A DNA stretch of 33,839 nucleotides from an uncultured Myxococcaceae bacterium (GTDB taxonomy: Bacteria; Myxococcota_A; Polyangia; Polyangiales; Ga0077539): positions 1 through 33,839 of the forward strand of contig CAMFHP010000098.1 of NCBI GenBank assembly GCA_945952225.1, given 5' to 3'. The translations under genes were made by a program, and so were the position numbers. The notes beneath the pieces were generated by a model. It was not told the origin of the DNA and ran no database searches. It saw only the letters and a program-made list of their open reading frames with translations. Positions 1 to 7,618 of the stretch are shown here, in pieces (position 1 is the first letter of the stretch; every line of letters starts with the position of its first letter).

Positions 1-2138
1 CCCGAGCAGTTCGTCTGCCCGCCGCCGCACGACACCACGCACGCGCCGAGCGAGCACACCTGGCCCGCCGCGCAGGCCGTTCCGCACGCGCCGCAGTTCG
101 CGTTGTCGCTCTGGAGGTCACGGCACACGCCGCCGCAGTTCGTGAGGCCTGTGCCGCAGGTCACCGTGCACGCGCCCGCGCTGCACACCTGGCCCGAGGG
201 ACACGCCGTTCCGCACGCGCCGCAGTTCGCGTTGTCGGTGTTGAGGTCGCGGCAGGTGCCCGCGCAGTTCGTGAGTCCGCCGCCGCAGCTCACCACACAC
301 GCGCCACGCGAGCAGACCGTGCCCGCGCCGCAGGCGTTGCCGCACGCGCCGCAGTTCGCGTTGTTGTTCTGCAGGTCGCGGCAGGTGCCCGAGCAGTTGG
401 TGAGGCCCGCGCCGCACGACACGATGCACGCGCCGGCCGCGCAGATCTGTCCGTCGGCGCAGCTGTTCGCGCACGCGCCGCAGTTGTCGCGGTCGGTGGC
501 GAGGTCACGGCACACGCCCGCGCAGTTGGTCGTTCCCGCGCCGCAGCTCACCACGCAGGCACCGCGCGAGCACACCTGGCCGGCGGCGCACACGCGACCG
601 CACGCACCGCAGTTGCCGAGGTCCGTCGCGAGGTCACGGCACACGCCGTCGCAGTTCGCGAGGCCCGCGCTGCACGTCACCGTGCACGCGCCGCGCGAGC
701 ACACCTGGCCCGACGGACACATCACCCCGCACGCGCCGCAGTTGGCGAGGTCGGTGTTGAGGTCGCGGCACACGCCCGAGCAGTTCGTGAGTCCGCCGCC
801 GCACGACACCACGCACGCTCCCATGGAGCACACCTGGCCCGCCGCGCACGCGCGCCCGCACGCCCCGCAGTTCGCGAGGTCCGACGCGAGGTCGCGGCAC
901 ACGCCCGAGCACTCGACCTGTCCCGCGCCGCACGACACCACACACGCGCCGCGCGCGCAGATCTGCCCGTCGCCGCAGGCCGTTCCGCACGCGCCGCAGT
1001 TCGCGCGGTCGCTGGAGAGCTCGCGACACGTGCCGCCGCAGTTGGTGAGCCCCGTTCCGCACGACACGGTGCACGCGCCGCGGGAGCACACCTGACCCGA
1101 CGGGCACGCGTTGCCGCACGCGCCGCAGTTCGCGAGGTCGTTCTGAAGATCGCGGCACGCGCCGCTGCACGTCGTCTGTCCGTCGGCGCACGAGAGCACG
1201 CACGCGCCCGCGGTGCAGACCTGGCCCGCGCCGCAGACCGTTCCGCACGCGCCACAGTTCGCACGGTCGCTCGCGAGGTCACGGCAGGTGCCCGTGCAGT
1301 TCGTGAGGCCCGCGCCGCACGAGGTCACACACGCGCCGCGCGAGCACACCTGGCCCGAGGTGCACGTGTTGCCACACGCGCCGCAGTTCGAGAGGTCGCT
1401 CTGAAGATCGCGGCACACGCCGTCGCAGTTCGAGAGCCCCGAGCCGCACGACACGCGACACATGCCGCCGGAGCACACCTCACCCGCGCCGCACGCGTTG
1501 CCGCACGCGCCGCAGTTGGCCACGTCGCTCTGCAGGTCGCGGCACGCGCCGCCGCACACGGTCTGGCCCGTCACGCACGACACGACGCACGCGCCCGCGG
1601 TGCAGATCTGGCCCGACGCACACGCGTTGCCGCAGCCGCCGCAGTTCGCGCGATCGGTCTGGAGGTTCGCGCAGTAGCGATCGCCGCCCGCGTCGGCCCC
1701 CGCATCGGAGGCCCCGCAGGTCGCGAGCGAGGCGCCGCAGTCGACGGTGCACGCGCCGTTCGCGCACACCTGGCCCGCCGCACACGCGTTGCCGCACGCG
1801 CCGCAGTTCGCGCGGTCGGTGTCGAGCGACACGCAGAGGCCGTTGCACTGGCGCTGCGAGCCCGGACACGAGATCGCGCACACGCCCGCGACGCACACCT
1901 GCCCGCCGGGACACGCATCGCCGCAGAAGCCGCAGTGGTCGCGGCTGGTCTGCGTGTCGACGCAGCGGTTGTCGCAGAGACGAAGCCCCGTCGCGCACTG
2001 CGGGCCCGTGTCGACGACGGCGTCGATGCCCGCGTCGCTCACCGCGCGACCGCCCACCACGCCGTTGCCGGTACACCCCGTGAGCGCGTGGAGCATGGCC
2101 GCCATCGCGGCCCACAGCACCCATCTGGTCGGTTGCAT
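1..2138 (-). CDS. Cys-rich repeat lipoprotein (Stig1-like repeats), 3' end outside window
   Basis: Reading leftward from ATG at 2138 there is no stop before the window edge, so at least 712 residues are encoded and the C-terminus is missing. A GGAGGA ribosome site lies 10 nt upstream (2149-2154). The N-terminus is a short hydrophobic signal ending in the lipobox LTGC (Cys22), followed by an Asp/Ala linker, so the protein is probably lipidated. The rest is a tandem array of about 43 residues per unit with the pattern NCGACGNAC-x-xGQVCSxGxCxxSCGxGxxxCxGxCRDLxxD. Fifteen CGxCG anchors are visible. This pattern resembles the bacterial Stig1-type Cys-rich repeats common in myxobacteria; automated annotations often mislabel such proteins as tryptophan synthase. 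It is probably a disulphide-rich surface or adhesion protein; no enzymatic motif is seen. Confidence 0.85.
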   Translation of the reverse strand, partial: MQPTRWVLWAAMAAMLHALTGCTGNGVVGGRAVSDAGIDAVVDTGPQCATGLRLCDNRCVDTQTSRDHCGFCGDACPGGQVCVAGVCAISCPGSQRQCNGLCVSLDTDRANCGACGNACAAGQVCANGACTVDCGASLATCGASDAGADAGGDRYCANLQTDRANCGGCGNACASGQICTAGACVVSCVTGQTVCGGACRDLQSDVANCGACGNACGAGEVCSGGMCRVSCGSGLSNCDGVCRDLQSDLSNCGACGNTCTSGQVCSRGACVTSCGAGLTNCTGTCRDLASDRANCGACGTVCGAGQVCTAGACVLSCADGQTTCSGACRDLQNDLANCGACGNACPSGQVCSRGACTVSCGTGLTNCGGTCRELSSDRANCGACGTACGDGQICARGACVVSCGAGQVECSGVCRDLASDLANCGACGRACAAGQVCSMGACVVSCGGGLTNCSGVCRDLNTDLANCGACGVMCPSGQVCSRGACTVTCSAGLANCDGVCRDLATDLGNCGACGRVCAAGQVCSRGACVVSCGAGTTNCAGVCRDLATDRDNCGACANSCADGQICAAGACIVSCGAGLTNCSGTCRDLQNNNANCGACGNACGAGTVCSRGACVVSCGGGLTNCAGTCRDLNTDNANCGACGTACPSGQVCSAGACTVTCGTGLTNCGGVCRDLQSDNANCGACGTACAAGQVCSLGACVVSCGGGQTNCS
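82..1935. repeat. Tandem 129-bp coding repeat
   Basis: The DNA around the codons for CGACG recurs at 82, 211, 340, 469, 598, 727, 856, 985, 1114, 1243, 1372, 1501 and 1630, exactly 129 bp apart each time. The next anchors are at 1792 (162 bp, a 33-bp insertion coding for an Asp/Ala-rich loop) and 1921. Neighbouring units are clearly similar but not identical, so the length is held constant while the sequence drifts. Confidence 0.9.
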
Positions 2139-2180
2139 CTCGATCGATTCCTCCCGGCGCGCGAGGGGCGCGCACAGGAA

Positions 2181-2210
2181 GATCGTAGGAAACCCAACGA
2201 TCAACCTACG
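2181..2210. promoter_or_regulatory. Two overlapping inverted repeats upstream of the Cys-rich lipoprotein
   Basis: GATCGT (2181-2186) pairs with ACGATC (2197-2202), and CGTAGG (2184-2189) pairs with CCTACG (2205-2210). The two 6-bp stems share bases and cannot form together. They lie in the 145-bp gap between the stop of the 237-residue protein gene and the start of the lipoprotein gene, so they could be an operator or alternative RNA hairpins. Function is unknown. Confidence 0.35.
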
Positions 2211-2283
2211 AGGGGCAATATTCCCGCACGGCTGGATGGGTCGATGCGTCTCAGCGGTGCGTGTGCCGCGGTGCGGTGCAGCG

Positions 2284-2997
2284 CTACGTGAGCCCGTTCC
2301 ACTGTGCGATGGCGGTCACGCGGGGGTCGCCGGGCATGTCGCGGCGGAGGCGCCGCAGCACGTCGTCTGCGGAGCGCCTGTCGCTGCGCGCAAGAAACAG
2401 CCCGATGAGCGTGCCGTAGCGCTGGAGCGCGCGCTCGCGGTCGATGCGCGCCATCTCGAACTCGGCGACGCGCATCTGCCCGTGCAGGTCGTCGACGTGC
2501 GACGCGGACCACAGATCGAGCTCGGTGATCGCCTGCGCCGCGTGGCCGTACTTCACGAGCACGGCCATCTCCGAGAGCAGCGTGTCGAGCGCCTCGCGGG
2601 GATCGGGCATGCGCAGGCCGAGGCCCTCGGCGAGCGCGCCGTCGCGGTGCATCTCGGGCGACGTGAGCGAGTCGTCGTCGATGATGATCGACTGCTCCAC
2701 CACGAGGTGCGCGGGCGCGGGCGGGAGCTTCACCGAGAGGTCCGTGCGCTCCTCGGGAACGGCCGCGGGCGAAGGGCGATGGCTCTCTTCGGTGTGGTCG
2801 TCCCACGCGGGCGGCGCGGGCGTCGGCGCGGCCTGCGCAACGGGCTTCGCGGGCCGTGTGGGCGCGGGCGCGACGTGCGTGACCTCGTTGTCGAGCTCCG
2901 CGGGCGACGGCGGCGCGTCGGGCTGATCGAGGCCCCGCGCGTGTCGAAGGAACGCTTCGAAGATCGTCAGCGCGCGGTCGGGCGTGATGGCACTCAC
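2284..2997 (-). CDS. Unknown soluble protein with helical C-terminal half
   Basis: GTG at 2997 is chosen because it lies 7 nt after the stop of the upstream gene and begins a sensible protein (VSAITPDRALTIFEAF); the frame stays open further upstream but that stretch is Arg/Thr-rich shadow sequence. The product has 237 residues. About residues 35-95 form a Pro/Ala-rich linker, followed by a predicted helical region (LSEMAVLVKYGHAAQAITEL, then ALQRYGTLIGLFLARSD) that looks TPR-like. There is no signal peptide or membrane segment. It is the last gene of the long leftward operon, after the DxDxDG-repeat protein. Function is not recognised; a scaffold or adaptor role is only a guess from the helical repeats. 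Confidence 0.7.
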   Translation of the reverse strand: MSAITPDRALTIFEAFLRHARGLDQPDAPPSPAELDNEVTHVAPAPTRPAKPVAQAAPTPAPPAWDDHTEESHRPSPAAVPEERTDLSVKLPPAPAHLVVEQSIIIDDDSLTSPEMHRDGALAEGLGLRMPDPREALDTLLSEMAVLVKYGHAAQAITELDLWSASHVDDLHGQMRVAEFEMARIDRERALQRYGTLIGLFLARSDRRSADDVLRRLRRDMPGDPRVTAIAQWNGLT

Positions 2998-3004
2998 CGC
3001 GCGA

Positions 3005-3925
3005 TCATCGCACGGGCGCGCCGCCATCCGTCGCGGGTGTTGTGACAGCGCATCGCGACGCGCACCAGCCCTCGGGCGCACCCGGAAGATCCCAGCGATC
3101 GAGGTCGTAGTCGGCGTCGTCGTCGTGGGCCACGCGCGCGGCGCCGCCCGCGATCGGATAGCGCCACACCTCGTAGAAGCCGTCGCCGTCGCGGTCGTAG
3201 CCCTCCTTCCGCACGGCGCCATCGGCGGCGTACATCACGAGGTGGTCGCGCACGCCGTCGCCGTCGGAGTCGTCGTTGGCCGAGCGCAGCACGCCGTTCT
3301 GCGCGTAGGTCTCGCGGCGTTCGAAGACGCCGTCGCGGTCGTCGTCGCGCTCGACACGCAACGGCCCCGCCGTGGGCGACCAGCGCGTGTTGTACGTGCG
3401 CGTGATCTCGTAGAGCCCGTCGCCGTTGGCGTCGATGCCCTCTTCGGTGAGCCGTCCCGCGGTGTTGAACGATCGGAACCGATCGGCCACCGAGTCCTCG
3501 TTCTCGTCGACCCACTCGGTCGCGATCTCGCCGCGCGCGTTGAGCTGCACCCACCGCTCGGGGAGCGAGTTCCAGTTGCGGTCGGTGAGCACGTAGACCA
3601 CGCGCCCGTCGGCGCCCACCTGGTCGGTGCTGTCGTAGCGGCGGTCGTTGTCGCTGTCGTAGTCCGTGCGGTTGAGACGTCCGTCGACGTAGATCTCCAC
3701 GCGCTCCGCGAAGCCGTCGAAGTTGCGGTCGTCGCGCACCTTCGCCGTGCGTCCGCGCGCGTCGCGCTCCACCCATCGGTCCGGGCGTCCGTCGTGGTTG
3801 CGATCCTCGGTGCGCTCTCCCGCGAGCGAGGCGGGCTGCGCGCGTCGGGCGAACCACACGCCGCCGCCGAATCCCGCCGCCATCGCCAGCACACCGACCC
3901 CCATCGCGACCGCCGCGGCACGCAC
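3005..3925 (-). CDS. Exported or membrane-anchored DxDxDG repeat protein
   Basis: The product has 306 residues. GTG at 3925 follows the yciO stop by 2 nt, with GAGGA inside the yciO end as a possible ribosome site; ATG at 3904 is an alternative without one. Residues 3-25 form a single hydrophobic segment followed by FARR, so the protein is anchored in or exported across the inner membrane. The rest consists of ten units of about 25 residues. Each opens with a calcium-loop-like acidic motif (DRNHDGRPD, DANGDGLYE, DSDGDGVRD, DRDGDGFYE) and continues with an aromatic/Gly-Arg strand such as WVERDARGR or VEIYVDGRL. Several loops have lost the Gly or a key Asp (DRNWNSLPE, DENEDSVAD). Calcium binding is inferred from the loop pattern. 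Confidence 0.8.
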   Translation of the reverse strand: MRAAAVAMGVGVLAMAAGFGGGVWFARRAQPASLAGERTEDRNHDGRPDRWVERDARGRTAKVRDDRNFDGFAERVEIYVDGRLNRTDYDSDNDRRYDSTDQVGADGRVVYVLTDRNWNSLPERWVQLNARGEIATEWVDENEDSVADRFRSFNTAGRLTEEGIDANGDGLYEITRTYNTRWSPTAGPLRVERDDDRDGVFERRETYAQNGVLRSANDDSDGDGVRDHLVMYAADGAVRKEGYDRDGDGFYEVWRYPIAGGAARVAHDDDADYDLDRWDLPGAPEGWCASRCAVTTPATDGGAPVR

Positions 3926-3927
3926 GG

Positions 3928-4587
3928 TCAGTCGTCCTCGAGGCTGGTCTCGTCGAGCGGGCGGCGCATGCCGAAGCGCTCTTCGAGGAGCTCCATGCCC
4001 GCCCCGGCGCGCACGAGCCGAGGCTCGGTCTGCGTGAGATCGATCACCGTGCTCGGATGCGCCCCGCCCCAGCCCACATCGAGCACCATCGAGAGCATCG
4101 GAAAGCGGTCGTCGATGTCGTCGGGGTCCTGCAGCGCGTCGGGCCCATCGAGCGGATGCGAGGCCGTCGTCGAGATGATCGGCGCGCCGAGCTCCCGCGT
4201 GAGCGCGATGGGAATGGGATGCGCGGGCACACGGATGCCGATGGTCTTGCGCTTCATCATCAGCAGCTTCGGCACCTCGCGCGTCGCTTCGAGAATGAAC
4301 GTGTACGGACCGGGCACGAGGTGCTTGAGAAAGCGGTAGTGGAAGTCCTGCACGACGGCGAAGCGCGCGATGCCCGAGAGGTCGGGCACGACGAGCGCGA
4401 GGGGCTGCGTGCGGGTCATCTGCTTCATGAGGTACAGCGACTCGATCGCGCGCTTGTCGTCGATGCTGCAACCGAGGCCGTAGACCGTGTCGGTGGGATA
4501 CGCGATGCACTCGCCGCTGCGCAGCGCGTGAACGGCGCGCGCGATCTTGCGAGGCTCGGGGTGCTCTGGATGGATCTCGATGCGCAT
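3928..4587 (-). CDS. yciO: YciO-type protein of the YrdC/Sua5 family
   Basis: The product has 219 residues. ATG at 4587 has a GGAGAG ribosome site about 7 nt upstream. It follows E. coli YciO closely in layout: an N-terminal IHPEHPEPRKI, then AYPTDTVYGLGC, the stretch PGPYTFILEATREVPKLL, KRKTIGIRVP and TVIDLT near the end. The YrdC fold binds nucleotide and RNA; TsaC/Sua5 members make threonylcarbamoyl-AMP for tRNA t6A. YciO-type members are related but their cellular role is less settled, so I do not call it TsaC. The protein is cytoplasmic. It starts 68 nt after the outer-membrane protein gene ends and is followed 2 nt after its stop by the DxDxDG-repeat gene. Confidence 0.88.
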   Translation of the reverse strand: MRIEIHPEHPEPRKIARAVHALRSGECIAYPTDTVYGLGCSIDDKRAIESLYLMKQMTRTQPLALVVPDLSGIARFAVVQDFHYRFLKHLVPGPYTFILEATREVPKLLMMKRKTIGIRVPAHPIPIALTRELGAPIISTTASHPLDGPDALQDPDDIDDRFPMLSMVLDVGWGGAHPSTVIDLTQTEPRLVRAGAGMELLEERFGMRRPLDETSLEDD

Positions 4588-4655
4588 GGGTGGATCTCTC
4601 CGCCGCGCCGGGCGACGGGGGCGCGGAGCCTACACCCGCACCGCGCCATGTGCCG

Positions 4656-5801
4656 TCAGAACAGCCGCACGCCCACGGCGACGAGCGCGGTGACATTCGG
4701 ACGCGTGAGCCACCCCACGGGCAGCGCCCACCCCGCGCGCAGGTGCACGTTCACCAAGCCGAAGCGCAGGTCGCCGAAGAGGGCCGCGCCCGCCGCGCCA
4801 TCGAAGCGCAGCAGGTCCGCCACGCGGCGCACGTCGTTGAATGCACCGCCCGCGATCGAGATGCCCACCTCGTGCGCGCCCGCCGTGGGGAGCCGCACGT
4901 TCACGCTCGCCTGCGCGGCCACGAGTCGCTCGCAGAGGAGCGCGGCCCAGGGCAATCCGGGCACGGGCACCACGTAGGGGTTCATGCCGCCGACGCGCAC
5001 GCGCGTGAGGTCGTCTTCGCCGTCGCCCCAGCTCGCGAACTCGTCGACCTGGAGCCGCACGCGCGCCCCGAGCGCGACGCCCGCACGCGCCCACTGACGC
5101 GCCATCGCGATCACCGCACTCGGACGGTTGCGCCCGTCGTCGACGCCCGCGAGCGCGCCCCACGCGGCGGTGTCGGCGCGCAGGTCGAGGCCGAGCTCCA
5201 CGCCCGCGGCGAAGCCCTCGACGCGCGGAACGATCGCGCTCGGACGCCACTCGTCGCCCTCCGCCGAGAGCCGCCAGAAGGTGTATCGGAGGCGCGGTTC
5301 GAAGACCCACGTGTCCGTCGGGAGCGTGAGCGTCTGCGCGTTGGGCGTGCGCGCGAAGTACCACCCGCGACCGCCCACCACGAGCTCCAGCGAGTGCCCA
5401 TCGGCGGGGTGCCACTTGATCGCCGCGAAGGCCTGCGCGTAGCTCGCATAGAACCCGCGCTCGGTGCGCATCACCGCGCCCTGGCGCCAGTCGGTGAGCA
5501 CGCCCGCGATGGCGCCCTCGGCGCGAATCGCACCGTTGAATTCCCAACGATCTGCGACGCGCAGCCGCTCGATGCCGACGTAGAGCGTCTCGGTGTTGAA
5601 GTTGACGTGCAGGTCGCCGCGGCCGACCACCCCGTTGCCGCGAAGGTCGAAGAGGGCCCACCCGTGGCCGCCGACCTCGGGCGCGGCGACGGCGTCGAAG
5701 CCCGCTGCGGCGGAGCCCTGCCAGCGCGACTGCGCCGATGCGCCGAGGGGTGCGAGCGTGAGGGCCAGCGCCCCCGCGGCGACGAGACGGTGCGTTCTCA
5801 C
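4656..5801 (-). CDS. Outer-membrane beta-barrel-like protein, unknown function
   Basis: The product has 381 residues. The GTG start at 5801 overlaps the stop of the deacetylase gene (GTGA). A clear signal peptide ends at ASA-Q (residues 21-24). The mature protein alternates polar and hydrophobic residues in strand-like stretches rich in Gly, Tyr and Trp (for example VELGLDLRAD, VALGARVRLQVDEF), and ends in VGVRLF with a terminal Phe, the typical last strand of Gram-negative outer-membrane barrels. No family is recognised. As the sixth gene of the overlapping operon it could be the outer-membrane component for the glycan or lipid the operon makes; that is inference. Confidence 0.78.
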   Translation of the reverse strand: MRTHRLVAAGALALTLAPLGASAQSRWQGSAAAGFDAVAAPEVGGHGWALFDLRGNGVVGRGDLHVNFNTETLYVGIERLRVADRWEFNGAIRAEGAIAGVLTDWRQGAVMRTERGFYASYAQAFAAIKWHPADGHSLELVVGGRGWYFARTPNAQTLTLPTDTWVFEPRLRYTFWRLSAEGDEWRPSAIVPRVEGFAAGVELGLDLRADTAAWGALAGVDDGRNRPSAVIAMARQWARAGVALGARVRLQVDEFASWGDGEDDLTRVRVGGMNPYVVPVPGLPWAALLCERLVAAQASVNVRLPTAGAHEVGISIAGGAFNDVRRVADLLRFDGAAGAALFGDLRFGLVNVHLRAGWALPVGWLTRPNVTALVAVGVRLF

Positions 5802-6562
5802 GACGTGTGCTCCGAGAGGGTGTCAAAGGTGGCGCTTGCGTCGCGCCATCGGTCGAGCAGGCGCGCGAGGCGTCGGCGCGCGGCGGTCCCCTCGCCTACG
5901 CCGAGAAAGGGGCGCAGGTGCGCGGGCAGCGCGAAGCCGTCGGCGCCGTCGAGGAGCTCGTAGGGGTGCAGGTAGAACACGCGCGGCGGACGGGGCCCGA
6001 GCGCTGCGAGCGGCGCGAAGAGACGTCGGTACGAAAGCCCTTCGGGAATGGGCAATCCGAGCATCCCGGGCACGGGGATCTCACGCACGTCGGCGCCGTC
6101 GAGCGCATGGGCGGCGCGGGGCGCGAAGAGGTGGCGGTAGTACGCCACGGGCGAGAACGGAGCCTTCGACGACGACCACCGATACCCGCACGACGCGAGC
6201 ACGGGACCCAGGCCGCGCGGGAGGTCGAAGTACGGCGCGCGAAAGCCCGTGACCGCGGCCCCCACGATGGATTGGAGCGCGTCGCGCGCGCGGGTGAGCT
6301 CGTCGCGCTGTTGCGCCGCGGTGCACCGCGAGAGGGCCACGTGGGTCATGCCGTGCGAGGCGATGACGTGGCCGCGCGCGTGGGCCTCGCGCACGCGGTC
6401 GGGGCGACGGAGCGCGGCCTCGCCCACCCAGAAGAGCGTCGCGCGGATGCCGCGCGCATCGAGGTCGTCAAGGAGCGTCGGGAGCGCCTCGTCGATGCCG
6501 CGGAGCGAGCCGGTGTTCCAGTCGTCTTCGACGTCGACGGTGAGGGCGACGCGCGGGCTCAC
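5798..6562 (-). CDS. Polysaccharide deacetylase family protein
   Basis: The product has 254 residues. GTG at 6562 overlaps the stop of the 51-residue membrane protein gene (GTGA); longer in-frame starts give only shadow sequence. The NodB-fold motifs are visible in order: TVDVEDD (residues 8-14), IASHGMTH as the metal-binding H-x-x-x-H motif, and RAPYF as the RxPY motif, with HPYE near the C-terminus. It lacks a signal peptide. The layout (LTVDVED, RATLFWVGE, GHVIASHG, GFRAPYFDLP) is close to deacetylases of exopolysaccharide clusters. It would remove acetyl groups from an amino sugar on a glycan or lipid carrier. It lies between the tiny membrane proteins and the barrel protein. Confidence 0.88.
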   Translation of the reverse strand: MSPRVALTVDVEDDWNTGSLRGIDEALPTLLDDLDARGIRATLFWVGEAALRRPDRVREAHARGHVIASHGMTHVALSRCTAAQQRDELTRARDALQSIVGAAVTGFRAPYFDLPRGLGPVLASCGYRWSSSKAPFSPVAYYRHLFAPRAAHALDGADVREIPVPGMLGLPIPEGLSYRRLFAPLAALGPRPPRVFYLHPYELLDGADGFALPAHLRPFLGVGEGTAARRRLARLLDRWRDASATFDTLSEHTS

Positions 6563-6714
6563 GGCTTCTTCGCGTCGCGGTCGGCGAGGCGCGCGAGCTG
6601 CGTGGCGATGTCGCGCAGGGCCCGATGTACGCCGCGCATCTCCCAGGCGACCCAGAGGCACGCCACGGCGATGGGCGTCTGCGTGGCGAGAATGGACCAG
6701 ACCGTGTCTCTCAT
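6559..6714 (-). CDS. Small single-span membrane protein (51 residues)
   Basis: ATG at 6714 overlaps the stop of the previous small gene (ATGA), and its own stop overlaps the deacetylase start. The product is a hydrophobic segment (about residues 5-22, SILATQTPIAVACLWVAW) followed by a charged amphipathic helix (RGVHRALRDIATQLARLADR) and a Lys-Lys-Pro end. The charged tail resembles that of its upstream neighbour. The reading frame is supported by exact coupling on both sides rather than by homology. Function is unknown; membrane partner of the glycosyltransferase or deacetylase is a guess. Confidence 0.65.
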   Translation of the reverse strand: MRDTVWSILATQTPIAVACLWVAWEMRGVHRALRDIATQLARLADRDAKKP

Positions 6715-6860
6715 GGCTCCGTGGTGCGCTCGCGGAGGGCGCGCGCGATGGCGTCGAGGTCTCTTCGCACACGTCGCACGAGGAGGGCCACCGCGAAGCC
6801 CGCGACCCAGTACGGCGCGTGCGTGATCTGCAGGGCGTGGAGCAACGAAGCGAGCGTCAC
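6711..6860 (-). CDS. Small single-span membrane protein (49 residues)
   Basis: GTG at 6860 overlaps the glycosyltransferase stop (GTGA), and the TGA overlaps the next ATG (ATGA). The product starts VTLASLLHALQI, continues with a hydrophobic span (about residues 12-27, APYWVAGFAVALLV) and ends in a basic amphipathic helix RRVRRDLDAIARALRERT. The span-then-helix layout matches the following 51-residue protein, and the tails can be aligned (R-V-R-L-IA-L), which suggests an old tandem duplication. I do not recognise a family. Confidence 0.62.
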   Translation of the reverse strand: MTLASLLHALQITHAPYWVAGFAVALLVRRVRRDLDAIARALRERTTEP

Positions 6861-7618
6861 GCGCGGCGCTCCCGCAGACCGAGCGCCCACGCAGCGGGCA
6901 CGCCCAGCGCGAGTCCCGACACACAGCCCACGAAGAGCAGCGCGCGACGCCACAGCGGCAACGGCAGCGTCGGGAGCGCGGCGAGCACCCAGCGGTCGAA
7001 GTGGTTGTTCGCGCGGATCATCTCACGGGCCGTGACGTGCGAGCCCGCGCGCGGCGTCGTGCGCACCGGCACCGAGCGAAGCCGAAGCCCCGCGGCCACC
7101 GCGCGGAGGATCACCTCGTGCTCGTACACAAAGCCCCCGGCGCGGTTCTGCACCGCGGGTAGCGCGCTCACGCGAAACGCGCGAAACCCGCAGATCGTGT
7201 CGTCGATGGAGCGGTCGAGCACGCGGAACCAGAAGAGGGCCAGCGCGTTCACGAAGGCCCGCGCGCCGCTGCGATACACGGCCCGCGCGCCGAGGGCCAC
7301 GTCGGCATGATCGAGGGCCGCGAGCAGGTCGGGAATCTGCGACGCGTCGTGCTCTCCGTCGGCGTCGAGGGTGACCACGCGGTCGAAGCCCAGGCGCACG
7401 GCCTCGTCGAGCCCGCGCACGAGGGCCTCTCCCTTGCCTCGGTTGGGATCGAGTCGCAGCACCATTGCACCGGCCTCGCGGGCCACGGCGCTGGTGTCGT
7501 CACGCGAGCCGTCGTCGACCACGAGCACGCACGCGACGTGTCGCAGCGCCTCGCGCACCACGGGCCCCACGGTGCCCGCCTCGTCGTGCGCGGGGATCAC
7601 CGCCGCCGCACCGCTCAC
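6857..7618 (-). CDS. GT2 family glycosyltransferase (polyprenyl-phosphate type)
   Basis: The product has 253 residues. GTG at 7618 overlaps the stop of the radical SAM gene. The GT-A nucleotide-sugar fold is clear: VIPAHDEAGTV at the N-terminus, VVDDGS (residues 33-38), the metal-binding DADGEHD (85-91), and DDTICGFRAFR typical of dolichyl-phosphate mannosyltransferase-like enzymes. After NNHFDRW the C-terminus holds two hydrophobic segments (about 205-247). It probably transfers a sugar from a nucleotide donor to a lipid carrier or membrane acceptor on the cytoplasmic face. Donor and acceptor cannot be told from sequence. Confidence 0.88.
   Translation of the reverse strand: MSGAAAVIPAHDEAGTVGPVVREALRHVACVLVVDDGSRDDTSAVAREAGAMVLRLDPNRGKGEALVRGLDEAVRLGFDRVVTLDADGEHDASQIPDLLAALDHADVALGARAVYRSGARAFVNALALFWFRVLDRSIDDTICGFRAFRVSALPAVQNRAGGFVYEHEVILRAVAAGLRLRSVPVRTTPRAGSHVTAREMIRANNHFDRWVLAALPTLPLPLWRRALLFVGCVSGLALGVPAAWALGLRERRA

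Noticed and set aside
103-1095. Long plus-strand open frame rich in HAPQF repeats
   Set aside because: It is the antisense shadow of the Cys-rich lipoprotein repeats. The minus frame has a signal peptide, a ribosome site and conserved Cys; this one has none.
82-1935. CRISPR-like regular spacing
   Set aside because: The 129-bp period is a whole number of codons, the repeats are coding and diverged, and there are no short identical repeats with unique spacers or cas genes.
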